64,000 nucleotides of DNA from Ectocarpus siliculosus (lineage: Eukaryota; Sar; Phaeophyceae; Ectocarpales; Ectocarpaceae), in the NCBI GenBank assembly GCA_000310025.1, contig FN649749.1:1841763-1905762 (forward strand), in the 5' to 3' direction. Shown here piece by piece: positions 24,291-35,185 of this stretch; position 1 is the stretch's first letter, and each line of letters begins with the position of its first letter. Position numbers and translations under genes: made by a program. The notes under the pieces are model-generated. The model saw only the letters and a list, made by a program, of their open reading frames with translations, was not told the DNA's origin and searched no databases.

Positions 24291-26516
24291 ACCTACAGCA
24301 CGGAACAACGAGTCTTGCCTCATCGTAGCCCTCCCCACGTCGGGTCATCATCGATTCCCAATGGCCAAGGGCGCAGTGAAACACAGCGAAAACACGTGGC
24401 GAGGTGGCACGAGGACAGAGCAACACTCGGAAAAACAAACCTCGAACAACCAGAGAGAGAACAAATTATGTATCAACTAGCAGAGGTTTGCACAGAAATG
24501 ATGCGAGACAACCGTGGTTTGGTAGGGAAGGTAGCACGGTCGCTCGGCGGAACCTTGGTCACACCACCGGTAGACCCGAACCACGTCAGACAATATTTTG
24601 GGGACCTAAAAGGTTTTCCACAGATCGAAGAACTGATGACAATCGTTACTGGAGGGGTACCAGTGAGTGCCCCTCCGTCTAAAGCGGACCTTGCAAGCGC
24701 ACTGAACTACGGAAACCACCGGTCGGCTGACGAGCACCTACCACTCATTTGGAAGAAACTCGCAGAGGATGTACGAAGAGAGAGATGCCTCGTTATTCAA
24801 AAATCGGCGGCGTATGAAATCCCAAACCTCCGCGTGTCGCCGCTGGGAGCGGTCGTTACCCACGAGGTTAGGATAATCAACGACTTGTCTTTCGACGCTG
24901 ACAACAAAGGAGAAAAAGGAGGTCTTAACGCTGACACAGACTTCGACAGTGTACCCCCTAGCCTCTGCGCCGAAGCCCTGCCAAAATTCCTGTCGGAGCT
25001 AGTTAGCCTTCGAGCCAAAAACCCGAAGCTCCGCATCCTCATGTCAACGACGGACGTCAACGACGCCTATCGCAACGTTCGAGTAGAACCTGAGCAAGCA
25101 CACAACTTCAGCTACGTAGTCGACGACCTCGTCGTCATCGATTTCCGCCTGACTTTCGGTTGGACCGGCTCGCCGGGACATTTCGGAGTTATGGCGTCCG
25201 CGGCTGAACACTCGCACTGCAATACCAATCTCGAGAGCGTATAGTTGCTGCCCGAAGGAATAAACATGATGAAGCACGTAAAAATCGTCGAACCGTGGGA
25301 GGAAGGCGACCCTACGCCCGTGCCGGATGACGCCACAGTTCACGCCACAAAAGGAGGCGATCGGTCGAGCAATTTCATGTCGGTCGTTTACGTAGATGAT
25401 CACGGCCTCCTCAGAACCCAGCAATCGGCCGACGACTTGTCAGCGCTGACCGTGTCCGCGTCTTTAGCATCAGACTACGTTCGCTTGTTCGGCCCGGGAG
25501 AACCGGGGGAGACTCCTATACTCGCGCCGAAGAAGAGTTCGAACTGGGACACGCAGCTTGAATTCTTAGGGTTCGTCATCGACTCGCACGAGCTAAAAAT
25601 CTCTTTGACGACGAAGAAAGCAGAGGCGTTAAAAACAGCCTTAGAAATCGACTGGCCGCGCCACAAGCGTGAAGCGACAGCGCAAGAAGTGTTTAGCATA
25701 GCCGGGAAGCTGTGGAACCTCACGTACGTGGTTCGGGCCGGAAAGTACTTCGTCTGGAGGTTGTTGAGACTCACAGGACTCCACAGGAAACACACGAGAA
25801 ACTGTAGCCACGTTGTAGAACTAGGGAGAGAGTTCCACGACGACCTGGATTTTTTCAGGTGGGCAATCGAACACGAATTGCTCACAGCTGGAGAGTCGCT
25901 GAACGCCCCGTGCTACGGTGTCGTAAAACGCCTGCCAAAACGACGTTATCTATCAGACGCTAGTTTCGACGCCATGGGCGGCTTCTGTCCAGAGAAAAGG
26001 GTGTATTGGAGATACGACTTGCCCTTGGGCTTCGCAACCGAATTGAAACAAAAGGCCGCGCGTCGGGAGACCTGCAGCGTCACGATCAATCTACTCGAAC
26101 TCGTGGGCATGGTAATGACCGCCTGGGTAATGCACAGTCTCGTAGGGGATCGCCCGAAAAATAACAACGACCCTGTCTTGATGCGCGGTGACAACATGGC
26201 GGCCGTCACATGGTCAAACCGGTGCGGCGGGGCCAGAGACAAACGCGCGTGTTTGATGATGAGAATGCTAGGACGACTCGAGATTTCGGGAGAATGGAGT
26301 TACGAGGTAAAACACATCCCGGGCGTACAAAACACGCTCGCGGACGGGATTTCTCGATGGCCGAGGTCGGAACTAGCCGATAGGGTCCGAAGATTCACCG
26401 ACACAAACGATTGGCGTGAGATACCACTCGGTTCACGCGGAGAAAAAGTGTGTTCCTTCGTGCTGCAGAAAAAGAACCTACAACCTCGCATGATCGAACG
26501 TTATGGAATCTCATGA
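23028..26516 (+). CDS. Reverse transcriptase-RNase H region of YR element 1
   Basis: After the duplicated low-complexity leader, the RT domain runs from about 24500. It includes the palm motif TTDVNDAYRNV, the block FGWTGSPGHF and the catalytic VVYVDDHGLL (25388-25414). RNase H follows from about 25930 (LSDASFDAMGGFC, INLLELVGMVM, LMRGDNMAAVTW, LADGISRW). The RNase H with GDN-AA and ADG-SRW motifs is typical of DIRS-order elements. The region would make cDNA from the element RNA. Confidence 0.85.
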
Positions 26517-26623
26517 TGACACCTCACTAAAAATCATCGACAAAACAACCCCCGTGACCTCCAACGTTATCCTCGAACCCTCCGCTTACGGACGCTTCAG
26601 GAACAGGGCAGGAAGGAGGGGGG

Positions 26624-27678
26624 ATGAGCACGGAAGTCGCGCGGTTGGTGGATACTTTAGTGAGCGCGTCGATCGGGGGAAGCACGCACAAGGTGTATGC
26701 CGCGAAGTGGAAGACATGGTTGGATTTTATGAAACACAAGGGAAAAGAACCGTGGTTGAACTCGATGGACGAGCCCGAGATCATCGCGCTCCTCCTCGAA
26801 TTTATGACGTGTCGCTTGTTTTCGTTCAACAACCAGCAGTCCACAGTTGTTCGGGGATACCTCGCGGCTATCAAGTTTTACCACAAGATATGTACGGGGT
26901 GGGAGCCTCCCACGTCGCACTGTATGATTACGGCGGCAGGGAAAGGGATTGATCGCATTCGAGGGATGACGGGCAAGCAAGCGCAAGTGAGGCTGCCCCT
27001 CACGTGGTCGATGTTGTCGCAAGGCTACCATACGGTTGCGAGCGCTCCAGATGGGGGAAAAGTTTTCTGGCTAGGACTGACGCTGTCGTATTTTCTCTTG
27101 TGCCGAGCTTCAGAATTGTTCGCGTACGCGAACGGCCTCGTCCATCCAGATTTCTGTTTGACGCGTGACTGCTTGAGGTTTTTTCAAGGAGACATTCAAG
27201 TGGAGACTGAAGATAGAGCGCGCGCGGATTCAGTCAGGATTCATTTCGTGGCGTCAAAAGCAGATCAGAATCGAGAGGGATGCACGATCACACGCACCCG
27301 CAGCCCGAGATCGGAGGAATCTGGTAGGGCGCCTTTCGGAGCCTTTGAAGCGATCGTGGAGCTCCTGAACGTACACCCGAGCCTTCCCGGACGTGCCCCT
27401 TTGATGACGAGGATGGGTGCATACGGTGGAAGGTGGTTACTCGCGTGGAAGCTGTAGTCGCGCTGAGGAGGATGGTTGCTTGTGCAGGGAAGGATCCGGC
27501 ACAGTACGCATTGCACTCGGGTCGCATTGGTGGCGCCACGCAATTAGCCACGCAAGGCGTGTCGGACTTGCAGATTCAGTGGGCTGGGCGTTGGAAGTCG
27601 CGAGCGTTCATGGTGTACGTAAGGGAAGCGGGAGAAGGAGCAGAAGCGGTTTCCGTGGGACTTACAGGAGGAAGATGA
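26624..27678 (+). CDS. Tyrosine recombinase of YR element 1
   Basis: An N-terminal core-binding region (MSTEVARLVDTLVSASIGG, THKVYAAKWKTWLDF) is followed by the catalytic part. The H-x-x-R box is HSGRIGGATQLA (27513-27548) and a C-terminal Tyr lies in AGRWKSRAFMVYVR. These match the R..HxxR..Y tyrosine-recombinase family used by DIRS-order elements to insert circular cDNA. The frame is interrupted about once. Confidence 0.85.
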
Positions 27679-27711
27679 GAGTAAAACAGTACACTCAGCC
27701 TGCACAATGGC

Positions 27712-27917
27712 GTGGTTTTCAGATAGCTTGGAAGAGGCTATTCTCGTACCGGATTGGCTGAGTCGTGAATTCGAGTATCGTATAGGGACATCGTAGGGGC
27801 AGGACCCACAAGAGTGGAGGTACGGTTCGTCTACATGTGATCTATATTGTCTCGGGTTTTCATCATTTTTCACGTAGAAGATTAGAAAAATAATGCCAGA
27901 ATTCTTGAGCCTATAAC
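27712..27917 (+). repeat. Repeat B1 of YR element 1
   Basis: A direct repeat of 28233-28441, from gtggttttcagatagc to gcc-ataac. It adjoins A2, so B1-A2 is contiguous as in Ngaro/PAT elements. Confidence 0.9.
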
Positions 27918-28134
27918 AAAATGTAGCGTTCAGAAGGAAAGCGTTGTTTGTTTGTGGAAGGCGTTTGTTGAATTCGAAAGAAAGCAGGGGACGGGTGCTG
28001 AGCGTCCCCTGCGTGCAAAAGTCTTCAGTCTTCTTGTGCACCCGCGTCTCGGGGAAGAGAACGCTAGTGCAGTCAAACAACTAGTTGAGGAAGCAAGAGG
28101 AAGTACCGTGGAAGTTAGGGCCTTGATCGATTTT
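27918..28134 (+). repeat. Repeat A2 of YR element 1
   Basis: A direct repeat of A1 (20914-21126), with the same 10-bp hairpin at 27984-28012. It is followed by cccacccgcccaccc, a motif also seen after A2 of the next two elements. Confidence 0.9.
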
Positions 28135-28232
28135 CCCACCCGCCCACCCTAGCGCTCAAGAGAGGGAGGGAATCAGGTTGCACAAAGTTGATCGGGTCAA
28201 CGTCGTGTAGTTTTCCACGTAGTAGTGTAATA

Positions 28233-28441
28233 GTGGTTTTCAGATAGCTTGGAAGAGGCTATTCTCGTACCGGATTGGCTGAGTCGTGAATTCGAGTATC
28301 GTATAGGGACATCGTAGGGGCAGGACCCACAAGAGTGGAGGTACGGTTCGTCTACATGTGATCTATATTGTCTCGGGTTTTCATCATTTTTCACGTAGAA
28401 GATTAGAAAAATAATGCCAGAATTCTTGAGCCGATAACAAA
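28233..28441 (+). repeat. Repeat B2 of YR element 1
   Basis: A direct repeat of B1 (27712-27917) with only a few differences. It marks the right end of the element. Confidence 0.9.
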
Positions 28442-28568
28442 TGCGACATTTTTGACCAAAATGATCCACGGAACCCCCTAAATCAGCATAGTACCCCCTG
28501 TTTTCCTCCGCGGAGCCCCCATATATTACCACGGTGCCCCCCATTTATCACTGCCGAGCCCCCTCTAT
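28442..28568. repeat. Degenerate C5-rich short repeats between YR elements
   Basis: The stretch repeats short units ending in runs of five or six C (ggaaccccc, agtaccccc, ggagccccc, cacggtgcccccc, ccgagccccc). A similar run (ggcccccat, ggcaccccc, ccacggtgccccc) lies at 35363-35430, also just before a YR repeat. It may be a preferred target or part of the element's 5' end. Confidence 0.5.
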
Positions 28569-28789
28569 GCAGAAGATTGCAGAGACAGAGGCGTTGAAAT
28601 CTGAGTTTTATGAGGAGCGGAAGATAAAATATCTGTTGGCCAATCAGAGAGCAGCAGCATTGAGTCAGCGTGAAAGTGTTTGAAACCTGACTAGAAGGGT
28701 AGACTTGGGGGCACTTATTGGTCTGCCCCAAGGAAGCACGAGGGAGGCTGCTGCAGCCAAGAGGTATTTCGGAGGAGATCTATTTCTTT
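28569..28789 (+). repeat. Repeat A1 of YR element 2
   Basis: A direct repeat of 34196-34416 (gcagaagattgcagagacag to ctatttcttt) with very few differences. Confidence 0.9.
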
Positions 28790-28908
28790 GCGTGGGCTGC
28801 GTGCTGCTCTCTTCCCGTGCGCGTGGGCGTCTGGGGGCATTCGCATATCGGCTGGAACTGGAGGTTGAATCTTCGTGGCTCTTGGTTGCATCAATTTAAA
28901 TTTGGGCC

Positions 28909-31900
28909 ATGTCCGCGGAGCACAAATCGCAGGAGACGGAGGACCGTCTTGGTGTCCACCGCAGTGACGGAACTACTGGCGGTGAGGCCGAGTCGTCGTT
29001 GGGGACGGGAGGGGGTGCGTCTCTCCCGCGGCCGTCCCAGGTCGTGGCGGGCGCGGTGGCTGTGCGGGCTGCCGCCGGGGGCGTGGATTCACCAGCAGGT
29101 GACGTGGCTTCAACAACCACGCCATCCTCCGCAGAGGTGGGGGCTGCCAGGAGCGGTGGGCTTCAGACTCAGGGTCACGATCGGGCCTCGGCTGCCGGCG
29201 GTGCCATCCCGCCGGCACCCCGGCGTGCTGATGACCCCGTCCAGGCACACCTCATGTCGCGTTTGGCCCATCTGTCGGTGGGTGCGGCGGGGGCGGGAGA
29301 GCCCAGCGAGGGCACCCCGCTCGAGTCTGAGAATGCGGAAAAAATCGCTCGTCTGGAACAAGGTCAGACGAACATGGTGGCTCAGCTTACCGAGATTGCT
29401 GGGTTGCTGAAGAACTTCCGGCCGGAGTCGGGGCGGGCTGAGAGTGGTGGGCCCGGGGGGTCGGGAGGCCTCGGTCTGGTGCCGGTGCCGTCGCCGTGGG
29501 GCGGAGGCGCGGGTGGGGGGGCGAATGCGCCCTCGAGGTCCAACGCCAAAGAGGAGGCGAGGAGGGAGGCCACTATTTGGCAAGCCAAACATAATCAGAC
29601 ACTGTGGGTACTTCGGGGGCAGCGGGGGCCGGAGCCCGGACCACAGAAGGAGGACCTGCAAGGTTTGATGGGCGATATCGTGCACGTCACAGGCGACGTC
29701 CTCGCTCAGATGCGTGCGTTTTCGTCTTTCGACGTCAAGAGCTTCCGACCCGTGGGGGTCGCACGCACGTCGTCCATCGCCGACAACTTCGACGTAATGT
29801 GTGAGGCGATGATGCGGATGTTGAAGTTTGGTCTCGATCCGTCCACGACATCGGGTGCACAATCGTTGCGGCGGTTGGAACCCATCGCCACAGCCATGGC
29901 GGACGCGCGGTCCAGGTTTCGGAATGTTCTCGTGCGGAACAGTGATGTGTTCTCCGACGACTACCAGCAGGCGGCCCTGCCGAGGTTACCAAACGAGGAT
30001 TTTAAAGTATGGACGACGGAAATCATCACATGGATGTACCCGTTCACCAAAATGCATTACCCGCCGGATGCGTTTGACGGCCACACCTTGCCGCCGGTGC
30101 CCGAGTTCTCCAACATCAACAACTTCTGCGAGCGCGGGGTTAACCTCTTCCGGTTGGTCCTGAGTGAGGGGGGATCCCTCCCCGGGGCAAGAGGGTCGCG
30201 GGGCGGGAACAGCAAGCGTAAGGCGGGCCAGCTGGATCGGGGTGACTCCTCGTCACGGAAGCGCGCCTCGCGGGAGTGTTTCCAATTCCGCGACTCTGGC
30301 ACGTGCACCTTCGGCGATAAATGTAGATTCGAGCACGTCAAGCGCCGCGACGCGTCAAGTACCGGAAGTGGAGGCGGTGGGGGCGGGAGTCGTGGTGGAG
30401 GGGGGCGCTCGTCGGCGAGTGGTCAGGGGGGCAGTGTCGCCCGTGGGGGAGGACAGGCTGACGCTGGCGACGGTGGCGGCTCGTCGGCCTTGGTGGTGCG
30501 CGGGGTGGCAGCAACTAGGGGTGGGTGCGGGCTCCGCCAGCTGGCGGGGCCAACTTCTGTGTCGGTTCCAGCTGAGAGGCCGCCACAGCAGCCAGGCCAT
30601 AGGGAGGTGGCGTCCCGGGCCTTGGCTGGCGTGGGGATCCGAGGCGAGCGCTGTGAGGGCTTGCCCGGAGTGGCTTCCGACTTGGAATCAGGTACGAGGC
30701 AAAGTTTTGAACAGGTTTCCCTGTGCGAGGTTGACGATTGGCGTGTGGCTGTGTCTGCGTTGGCTGAGTGTGAGGCTGCAGAACGGTACGTCTATCTTCA
30801 CCGTGTGGCGCATTTGGGTTCGAACTTGCTTCGACGGTGTGGGGGACGCGTGGAAAGGTTCGTCGACGCTGTTGGACAGGCGTTCTTTCTGCCCCATGTC
30901 GATGTGGTGCGTGTCAAGGCACATTTTGGGGATGTGAAACATTTTCCCCGAGTTGGTCAACTTCTGAGATCGTTGTCTCCGGGTGCGCCGGTTGACGTGT
31001 GCTCAGGTGGGAACCTTGACGCTGAAGTGGCGTATGGCAACCATCCTAGCGCGTTACTGCACCGCGATCGGATCACAGACAAAGTTGTATCGGACGTGAT
31101 ATTGGGGCGTGCGCTGATTTTCGATGTTGAGTTCATCCGAGAAATCTTAGGAGTCCGAGTGTCGCCGTTAGGCGTCATCGACGAACCGAAGTTTAGAATT
31201 ATCCACGATCTCACATTCACCTCTGGCGTGCCAACTCGTACGAGCGTCAATCACGATACGGACTTCGATCAAGCACCAGAATGCCTCTTGGGTCATGTAT
31301 TGCGTGACATTTTGAAGCGGGTGCTGTATTTGCGACAAGTACATGGGGTGTCGTTGGAAATTCTGATCTGCCGCATTGACGTGAAAGAAGCCTTCCGACA
31401 AATCCCGGTGGATCCGTCTCGGGCGTCGGTTTTTGGGTACACGCTAGACGATCACGCAATTGTTGACCTACGGTGTCAATTTGGATGGCGGTCGAGCCCA
31501 GGGTTTTGGTCCTTGTTCTCGTCCGCCTTGGAACACTCACATACACACACTACATTCCAGGAAGCGTCCGTCTCTCCCGCAGGTGCTGCGGCTGTGCAGC
31601 ATGTTCAAGTAGTGTCCCCACCAGACGACATTACAGCGGTGCCGTTGCCTGTTGATTGCCAGACTATTGTGGGTGACGGGGCGTTCGCTGGTTGTCCGTT
31701 TTTCGTGCGATACTACGTTGACGATGGTGTGTTGATCGAAGGGAAATTTTTCGCTGATGGTCGCCGATGTTTGCGCGCGGTGCGTTCTCTCGCTACGGAT
31801 CACTTTCGTCTGTTGGGAGAAAGAGGCCCAGCCGACCCGCCGTTGTCGCGAGGCAAGATAACCGATTTCGCTACTCTCTTGGATGTGTTGGGTTGGACAC

Positions 31901-32172
31901 TGGACACTCAGCAACTCACGATTACTATGACCGACACGAAACAGCAGAAACTGGGACGCATTTTGGCTGCGTGGCCCGCGACGCGGAGAGTCGCTACAGC
32001 TCGTCAAGTAGCCGAGTTGACAGGGTTTCCATGTTTCGTTCGTGTTGCGGCCAGGAAAGTATTTTGTGGGGCGCATCCTGTCCGCGGTAGGGATGCCTGC
32101 TTCGTCTGCATTCGCGTCCCAAGTGCCGAACCCAACCAGACGTGTAGTGCTGGGTCCCTTATTCCACGATGA
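28909..32172 (+). CDS. Gag-reverse transcriptase protein of YR element 2
   Basis: The reading starts at ATG 28909 with a Gly/Ala/Pro-rich region. A gag-like globular part follows at about 29570-30170. A textbook CCCH zinc finger (C-x8-C-x5-C-x3-H, about 30277-30338) comes next, followed by a Gly/Ser/Arg-rich stretch. The RT domain (about 30900-31950) carries CRIDVKEAFRQIP, FGWRSSPGFW and the catalytic YYVDDGVLIEG (31708-31742). Gag and RT are fused in a single frame of about 1087 codons, unlike element 1. Confidence 0.8.
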   Translation: MSAEHKSQETEDRLGVHRSDGTTGGEAESSLGTGGGASLPRPSQVVAGAVAVRAAAGGVDSPAGDVASTTTPSSAEVGAARSGGLQTQGHDRASAAGGAIPPAPRRADDPVQAHLMSRLAHLSVGAAGAGEPSEGTPLESENAEKIARLEQGQTNMVAQLTEIAGLLKNFRPESGRAESGGPGGSGGLGLVPVPSPWGGGAGGGANAPSRSNAKEEARREATIWQAKHNQTLWVLRGQRGPEPGPQKEDLQGLMGDIVHVTGDVLAQMRAFSSFDVKSFRPVGVARTSSIADNFDVMCEAMMRMLKFGLDPSTTSGAQSLRRLEPIATAMADARSRFRNVLVRNSDVFSDDYQQAALPRLPNEDFKVWTTEIITWMYPFTKMHYPPDAFDGHTLPPVPEFSNINNFCERGVNLFRLVLSEGGSLPGARGSRGGNSKRKAGQLDRGDSSSRKRASRECFQFRDSGTCTFGDKCRFEHVKRRDASSTGSGGGGGGSRGGGGRSSASGQGGSVARGGGQADAGDGGGSSALVVRGVAATRGGCGLRQLAGPTSVSVPAERPPQQPGHREVASRALAGVGIRGERCEGLPGVASDLESGTRQSFEQVSLCEVDDWRVAVSALAECEAAERYVYLHRVAHLGSNLLRRCGGRVERFVDAVGQAFFLPHVDVVRVKAHFGDVKHFPRVGQLLRSLSPGAPVDVCSGGNLDAEVAYGNHPSALLHRDRITDKVVSDVILGRALIFDVEFIREILGVRVSPLGVIDEPKFRIIHDLTFTSGVPTRTSVNHDTDFDQAPECLLGHVLRDILKRVLYLRQVHGVSLEILICRIDVKEAFRQIPVDPSRASVFGYTLDDHAIVDLRCQFGWRSSPGFWSLFSSALEHSHTHTTFQEASVSPAGAAAVQHVQVVSPPDDITAVPLPVDCQTIVGDGAFAGCPFFVRYYVDDGVLIEGKFFADGRRCLRAVRSLATDHFRLLGERGPADPPLSRGKITDFATLLDVLGWTLDTQQLTITMTDTKQQKLGRILAAWPATRRVATARQVAELTGFPCFVRVAARKVFCGAHPVRGRDACFVCIRVPSAEPNQTCSAGSLIPR

Positions 32173-33931
32173 CCTCGAATTTTGGCGGTGGTTCCACGGG
32201 CGTGGTCTCTCGTTGCGCGGCGGAAGCTTATGTGCACCCATGTACAACATTTTGGATCGCCCACCCAAACTATCCGTGTTCACTGATGCGTCCAAGCGAT
32301 CAATTGGAGGGTATTGTTTGCAAACGGGCCACTACTTTCGATATGATCTGTCGGTGGAAGAGCAGGCTCGCTTTGTGGGGGTCGAGTAAATCGGTCCACG
32401 GGGTCAATGATGTCAGCATTAATGTGCTCGAACTCCTTGGCATGGTCATGGGGGCGTGGGTGTTGGTATTGGGCCAAAGTCACCAGCCTATGGAGGCGGG
32501 TGATTGTGTGCGACTACGAGGGGACAACGAAGCAGCGACAGCGTGGATTGAGCGTTGTCGAGGGGGCATTGAGCCTCGATCGGGGGCGCTGGTGCGCTTA
32601 CTGGGGGCGCTTGAGGTAGCCAGCGGGTGGCATTTCCACGCGACCCATGTTCCCGGCATACTCAACTCGCTTGCTGATGGTATCTCACGTTGGAATACTC
32701 ACGATGTTCATGGTAACCTGTGCTCCGCCTCCCCTCATGTGGCGTGGCAGATCGTGGAGTTGGGCCCGGCGGTGCGCGAGCTGTGCTCCACCGTGCTGGC
32801 TTCGAGCTCGTCAGGCACGCACTTGCGCCGTCGTCTGAACGAACTTACCTGGGATTTTTTGGAGCGTGGGTGAAGTTTCGGGAGGACGTCGTGGGGAGAC
32901 CGGCCTTCATGGTGCCGTCGTCTACATCGAGGGACATCGTTTCGCAATTGTTGGAGTACGTTGCGTACGCGTTCACGGTGTTGGGCTTGAGGCAGACGAC
33001 GATAGCTGGTCACTTGTCTCCTGTTGAATGTTTTCACCGCTTGTCGTATGCGATGGAAGTTGACACATGCCATTCCTTGATTAAGCAGGCGCTAAAAGGG
33101 GTAGCACGCGGGCATGCGGGTGTAGGGGTGCAACAACGGGTGCGACGTCCGGTTTCGTGGTCGATGCTGAAGGCAGGGGGGCGTCTGGTGCCACAGTGGG
33201 GCACGGGTGGGCGCGTGTTGTTTCTGGCGTTGAGTGCGTCATTTTTTTTCTTGATGCGGGCATGTGAAATGTTCGCTGGGTCCTCGTTAATCATGGATTC
33301 TTGTCATGGGTTGCGTCGGGGGGAAGTGGCGTTTTTTTTGGGTTCTCACCAGTTGCCTCCGGCGCGGAGGGGGGAGGCCAACAGAGTCGAGGTGCGGTTT
33401 CGGTCGTCGAAAGGCGACCAGTTTCGGAAGGGTGCTGTCTGTACGAGGGCGAGGCCGGGGCTTCCCTAGTCTGTGGAGTGTGGGGGGGGTGCAGTCGATG
33501 TGATGATTGAACTCCTCTCATGCTATCCCTTTCTCCCATCGTCTGCCCCGTTGGTCGCGTTCGGCGCCGGGGAGGGGCGATGATCCGTGTGGACTCGTCG
33601 TCAGGCGACGGACGCGCTGCGGCAAGTCGTGTCGTTGGCGGGTCTGCCGCCGTCAGAGTACGCGTTGCATTCCCTTCGGATTGGGGGCGCCACGTACTTG
33701 GCAGCGGGGGGAGCGTCGCCAGAAGTTCTGAGACGAGAGGGGAGATGGGCTGGGGAAACGGGGTATCGGCCGTACGTAAGGAACCATGGAAAGGATGCAG
33801 AGTGGGTTTCTAGTACCTTGGCGTCGGAGGGTGATACAGTGAGGCAACCGGGACAGGGTACAGAGTGGGGAGACGTAGTCCCAGAGGCTGGTGAGGGCGG
33901 GCTGTCAAAGGAGGGGGTGGAGTGTGTGTGA
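32040..33931 (+). CDS. RNase H and tyrosine recombinase region of YR element 2
   Basis: Overlapping open pieces give RNase H motifs (TDASKRSIGGYC near 32283, LRGDNEAATAW, LADGISRWN near 32680). The recombinase core-binding part follows (SSERTYLGFFGAW). The catalytic HxxR box is LHSLRIGGATYLA (33668-33705) with a downstream Tyr in ETGYRPYVR. The region is broken in several places and looks inactive. Confidence 0.75.
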
Positions 33932-34021
33932 TGAGGGTATTGGTCGCTATTGTGGGAACAACGAGAAGGGGGGAGAGAGGGTGCAGAGGATCAGTATGGT
34001 CAACCAGTCCGCGGTTAGGTT

Positions 34022-34195
34022 GGGGGCAGGCATGACTTTGAGAGTATGCCTGATGGTGCGATGACTGGTTTATACTGATGATGGTGTTGTGGACGGGGAT
34101 AGGTTGAGATCCCCGAGTTCCACTCTTCTCTCCCCCCCCTGTTCAAGCGTGGGGGGGTACGACCAATTAATGCAATTTCGAAAGCAACGAATAAA
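34022..34195 (+). repeat. Repeat B1 of YR element 2
   Basis: A direct repeat of 35186-35362. It holds a hairpin with seven or eight C opposite seven G (about 34131-34158), followed by acgaccaattaatgcaatt. It is directly followed by A2. Confidence 0.9.
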
Positions 34196-34416
34196 GCAGA
34201 AGATTGCAGAGACAGAGGCGTTGAAATCTGAGTTTTATGAGGAGCGGAAGATAAAATACATGTTGGCCAATCAGAGAGCAGCAGCATTGAGTCAGCGTGA
34301 AAGTGTTTGAAACCTGACTAGAAGGGTAGACTTGGGGGCACTTGTTGGTCTGCCCCAAGGAAGCACGAGGGAGGCTGCTGCAGCCAAGAGGTATTTCGGA
34401 GGAGATCTATTTCTTT
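34196..34416 (+). repeat. Repeat A2 of YR element 2
   Basis: A direct repeat of A1 (28569-28789). It is followed by cccacccacccacc and poly-T, as in the related relict at 35705. Confidence 0.9.
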
Positions 34417-35185
34417 CCCACCCACCCACCCTTTTTTTTCCTTTTTTTTTTTTGCTTTTGGGGGTCGGGTGTCAGTGGTAGGGCGAGGAAGGGTCGCCAG
34501 TAGTGGTGAACGAGGAATGTGTGGTCGTTTGCCGATACTGCTGAAGGGGCGAGGGTTCTTGTGGGTAGATAGTCCTTGCCCGGGTGTGTCTGTCGCGTTA
34601 GAGATGTTGCGGTACTCTCAGTGTAGGTGAGAGCGCGTCAATGGCTGTGCCACTAAAGGGAGGCGAGTGCGCAGTGAATGGGTGGGAGGTTATGGTCGAC
34701 AGGATCGGCTGTAGCTGTTAGCCGGCGGTCGGGGGCGGGCGCGAACCCAACGTGGGGGCTCGTGAGGTACCGTGTGGGTGCGACCGTTGATGAGCTTGAC
34801 GAGGTAGCGCGACTAGACATTGGCATGCAGTGGGGTACTTCATGGTACTTCACACTCGATGTGGTATATGTGCGGTATATATTGAGGTTGGTATATATAT
34901 CGGAACATGCATGCAATCTGGAGAGAAGAGAGTGTGTGAAGCACACGACATCCCGGGGGCAGTGGGCGTGCAGTTGACGTTCATACTACCAACTGACGCT
35001 GAGTGAGAGGGGGATGAATGTTGTGCTAGAGTATTTCCAGTCCATATTTATTTCCCGTGTTTACATGTACAGTATGTACAGGGAGTTGCGGTGCCGGGCA
35101 CTTTTTTTGTTCAGGTGCGCGTCTGTGCATATGTATGCGCTTTGGGTATATTATTATGTGCTGTGTATGGATGTCGGAGCCTGTG
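34417..35185 (+). other. A2-B2 spacer of YR element 2
   Basis: A 769-nt non-coding stretch inside the repeat complex. It begins with a pyrimidine tract and tttgcttttgggggtcgggt and includes TA-rich runs near 34863-34905. The equivalent spacer in element 1 is 98 nt. No coding content is supported. Confidence 0.55.

Larger units (their letters stand above)
20914..28441 (+). mobile_element. YR retroelement 1 (Ngaro/PAT-like, split direct repeats)
   Basis: The layout is A1 (20914-21126), gag, RT/RNase H, tyrosine recombinase, B1 (27712-27917), A2 (27918-28134), a 98-nt spacer, and B2 (28233-28441). Each A pair and B pair is almost identical. This split-direct-repeat arrangement, with a tyrosine recombinase in place of a DDE integrase, defines the PAT/Ngaro branch of the DIRS order. 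No LTRs or target duplication are expected. The element is nearly full length with about two or three breaks. High repeat identity suggests recent activity. Confidence 0.88.

Noticed and set aside
20914-28441. An LTR retrotransposon for YR element 1
   Set aside because: The repeats are split (A and B separately) and not simple terminal repeats, and a tyrosine recombinase replaces the DDE integrase.
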